A stretch of 64,000 nt of DNA from Rhizoclosmatium globosum (lineage: Eukaryota; Chytridiomycota; Chytridiomycetes; Chytridiales; Chytriomycetaceae): assembly GCA_002104985.1 (NCBI GenBank), contig MCGO01000024.1, positions 372,001 through 436,000 on the forward strand. The letters run 5' to 3'. The notes beneath the pieces were generated by a model. The model ran no database searches and had not been told where the DNA came from. It saw nothing but the letters and a program-made list of their open reading frames with translations. This document shows, in pieces, positions 62,801-64,000 of the stretch (its first letter is position 1; each line of letters opens with the position of its first letter). The translations under genes were made by a program, and so were the position numbers.

Positions 62801-63960
62801 GGTTTTGTCTCACCGACTGCCGGTGTTCCGACTTCAGTAACTTCGAACTGGTATGTCAGATAATGATGGAGATGAGAAACTTTGACTAAATCATGATTTT
62901 GGTGACATACCCGCTCAATCGGAACAGCCATTCTCGCCCATCCTGAAAACACAGTCGATCCACTCAAAGAATCAACGTCAGGGGAATACTTTGGTGCAAG
63001 TCTCTTCACGGCGTCTTCCACATCCTGTCGAATTTCGTACGCTGTCTCCAATCGGAATAAGTTGAAATTCCTCAACAAGTAATCATGCATTGTTAAGAAC
63101 TGCAGATTGAGTTTTGGAATGGGCAAGCAGTGTGTATTTTGGAAGTTGTAAGAGTTGGGAGACCGGACATCGTCAAACAGGTCCGACTGAGTAAATAACA
63201 TTAGTTTTATGATAAACAGGGAAGTAAACTGAAAACAAACCTCGTTAGGGTACACAGATAAAGAATTGATCGAGTCTAGTTGCCTCGTCTTCTTGCAAAA
63301 AGTCCGTGCCAAAGTTTCCACTAAAAAGCTGGCTTCATACTTTTCTGCATCATCTTCATCTTCCTTATCGCCACCAACTACGGCAATTCTGAACCCTAAT
63401 TCCAAGCAAATTTCATAGAGAATCTCTATATCAACCTCTCCAAAATGCTTTCTGAAAGTTTCAGCAGTTTCCACAACACTAACAGGTTTCAGCGCAAAGT
63501 CTTCAAGTTGCTCATGGTACTTTAGGAAACACGTTTTTTGTAGACTTTGTAACCGTTCATAGTGAAGAGCAGTTGCTTCATCTTTCGTAACAGATGCACC
63601 TGTGAGATCGTCAATCTCGAATGATTCGTAAAGCTCATAAAGCTCCAAAAGTTGCACGAATGTAGAGCCGCTCAGGATATGAGACAAGCCAGCTTCGAGG
63701 CTGATTCTTCCACGACTGGCTAGAGCTGAAGAATAAGATGTTTGGGCAAAGTAGTGATCCTTCAAGAGGACGGTAAGGTATCGCCTTGTTGGAAGTTGAG
63801 CAAGCAAGTCTGTCATAAATTCGACTGTTCGGTCGCAGAATTCAATGGCAGCGCGGTTGTCTGCAGTTGGAGTTGCTGGAACAGTCGCCAGCACTTTGTA
63901 GTACAATTTGATGAGGTTTGACATGAAGTATTGCTCGTTGGTGATTTCTTCTTCTGTGGC
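59858..63960 (-). CDS. AQR: Aquarius intron-binding RNA helicase (5' end outside window)
   Basis: An SF1 helicase of the spliceosome (IBP160). An intron acceptor at 63961 marks the first exon in view. The armadillo/stalk part has [39 protein letters not shown] and [14 protein letters not shown]. The helicase has Walker [33 protein letters not shown] (motif II), [65 protein letters not shown] (V) and [16 protein letters not shown] (VI). The tail is acidic and ends at 59858. Single-base frame errors are needed near 60727 and 60487. An in-frame 54-nt intron sits near 63187-63241. Confidence 0.95.
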
Positions 63961-64000
63961 TAGAAAGTGTAAATTTTAGATGCAGTCATCGATATAAATG

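Overview
This is a gene-dense nuclear segment from a flagellated eukaryote, most likely a zoosporic (chytrid-type) fungus. Three genes specify a motile flagellum or cilium: nephrocystin-1 (NPHP1), an NME5/RSP23 radial-spoke protein and the axonemal dynein intermediate chain DNAI1. A single-domain CatSper-like channel and a GCP6-like gamma-tubulin complex subunit fit the same picture. Fungal-type genes lie among them: an OPT oligopeptide transporter with the NPGPF..KEH motif, a BUD20/ZNF593 factor and a STC1-like zinc protein. Introns are short (mostly 45-60 nt, GT..AG, often with a CTAAC-like branch site), and genes are separated by 30-200 bp. There are no prokaryotic operons, rRNA genes, recognisable tRNA genes or CRISPR arrays.

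Layout. 1-10.3 kb: a broken MFS transporter (cut by the left edge), the MYST acetyltransferase ESA1, a MYND-RING protein, BUD20, an R7-type RGS protein, the AP-2 sigma subunit and TFIIA large subunit TOA1. 10.4-18 kb: CatSper-like channel, OPT transporter and an unrecognised multi-exon gene. 18-29 kb: a peroxisomal enoyl-CoA isomerase, a stomatin-like SLP2, NAPE-PLD, a STC1/MYND protein, a MATE transporter, a PLC X-domain protein, leukotriene A4 hydrolase/aminopeptidase and an F-box protein. 29-39 kb: a TGFBRAP1/VPS3-like CORVET subunit, an unknown coiled-coil gene, a 119-nt polypurine tract and a large gene with a DEDD 3'-5' exonuclease fold and zinc-binding modules. 39-52 kb: LEO1, a RasGEF, NPHP1, IWS1, a small membrane protein, NME5 and DNAI1. 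52-64 kb: proteasome deubiquitinase RPN11, an orphan multispan protein, GCP6, an orphan two-TM protein and the spliceosomal helicase Aquarius (5' end beyond the right edge).

Architecture. Seven gene pairs are head-to-head with only 28-117 bp between start codons, so bidirectional promoters are the rule here. Convergent pairs have 32-165 bp between stop codons. Basic nuclear functions (ESA1, TOA1, LEO1, IWS1, AQR), trafficking (AP2S1, TGFBRAP1), lipid signalling (NAPE-PLD, PLCXD, LTA4H), G-protein signalling (R7-RGS, RasGEF) and the zoospore apparatus (NPHP1, NME5, DNAI1, CatSper-like) are interleaved.

Caveat. Reading conserved proteins across exons repeatedly requires one missing base, including in genes expected to be essential (RPN11, ESA1, AQR), while other genes run intact for kilobases. 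I read this as unpolished assembly deletions. Coordinates are genomic spans from start to stop; exon edges were set by eye from GT..AG signals and family alignment from memory.
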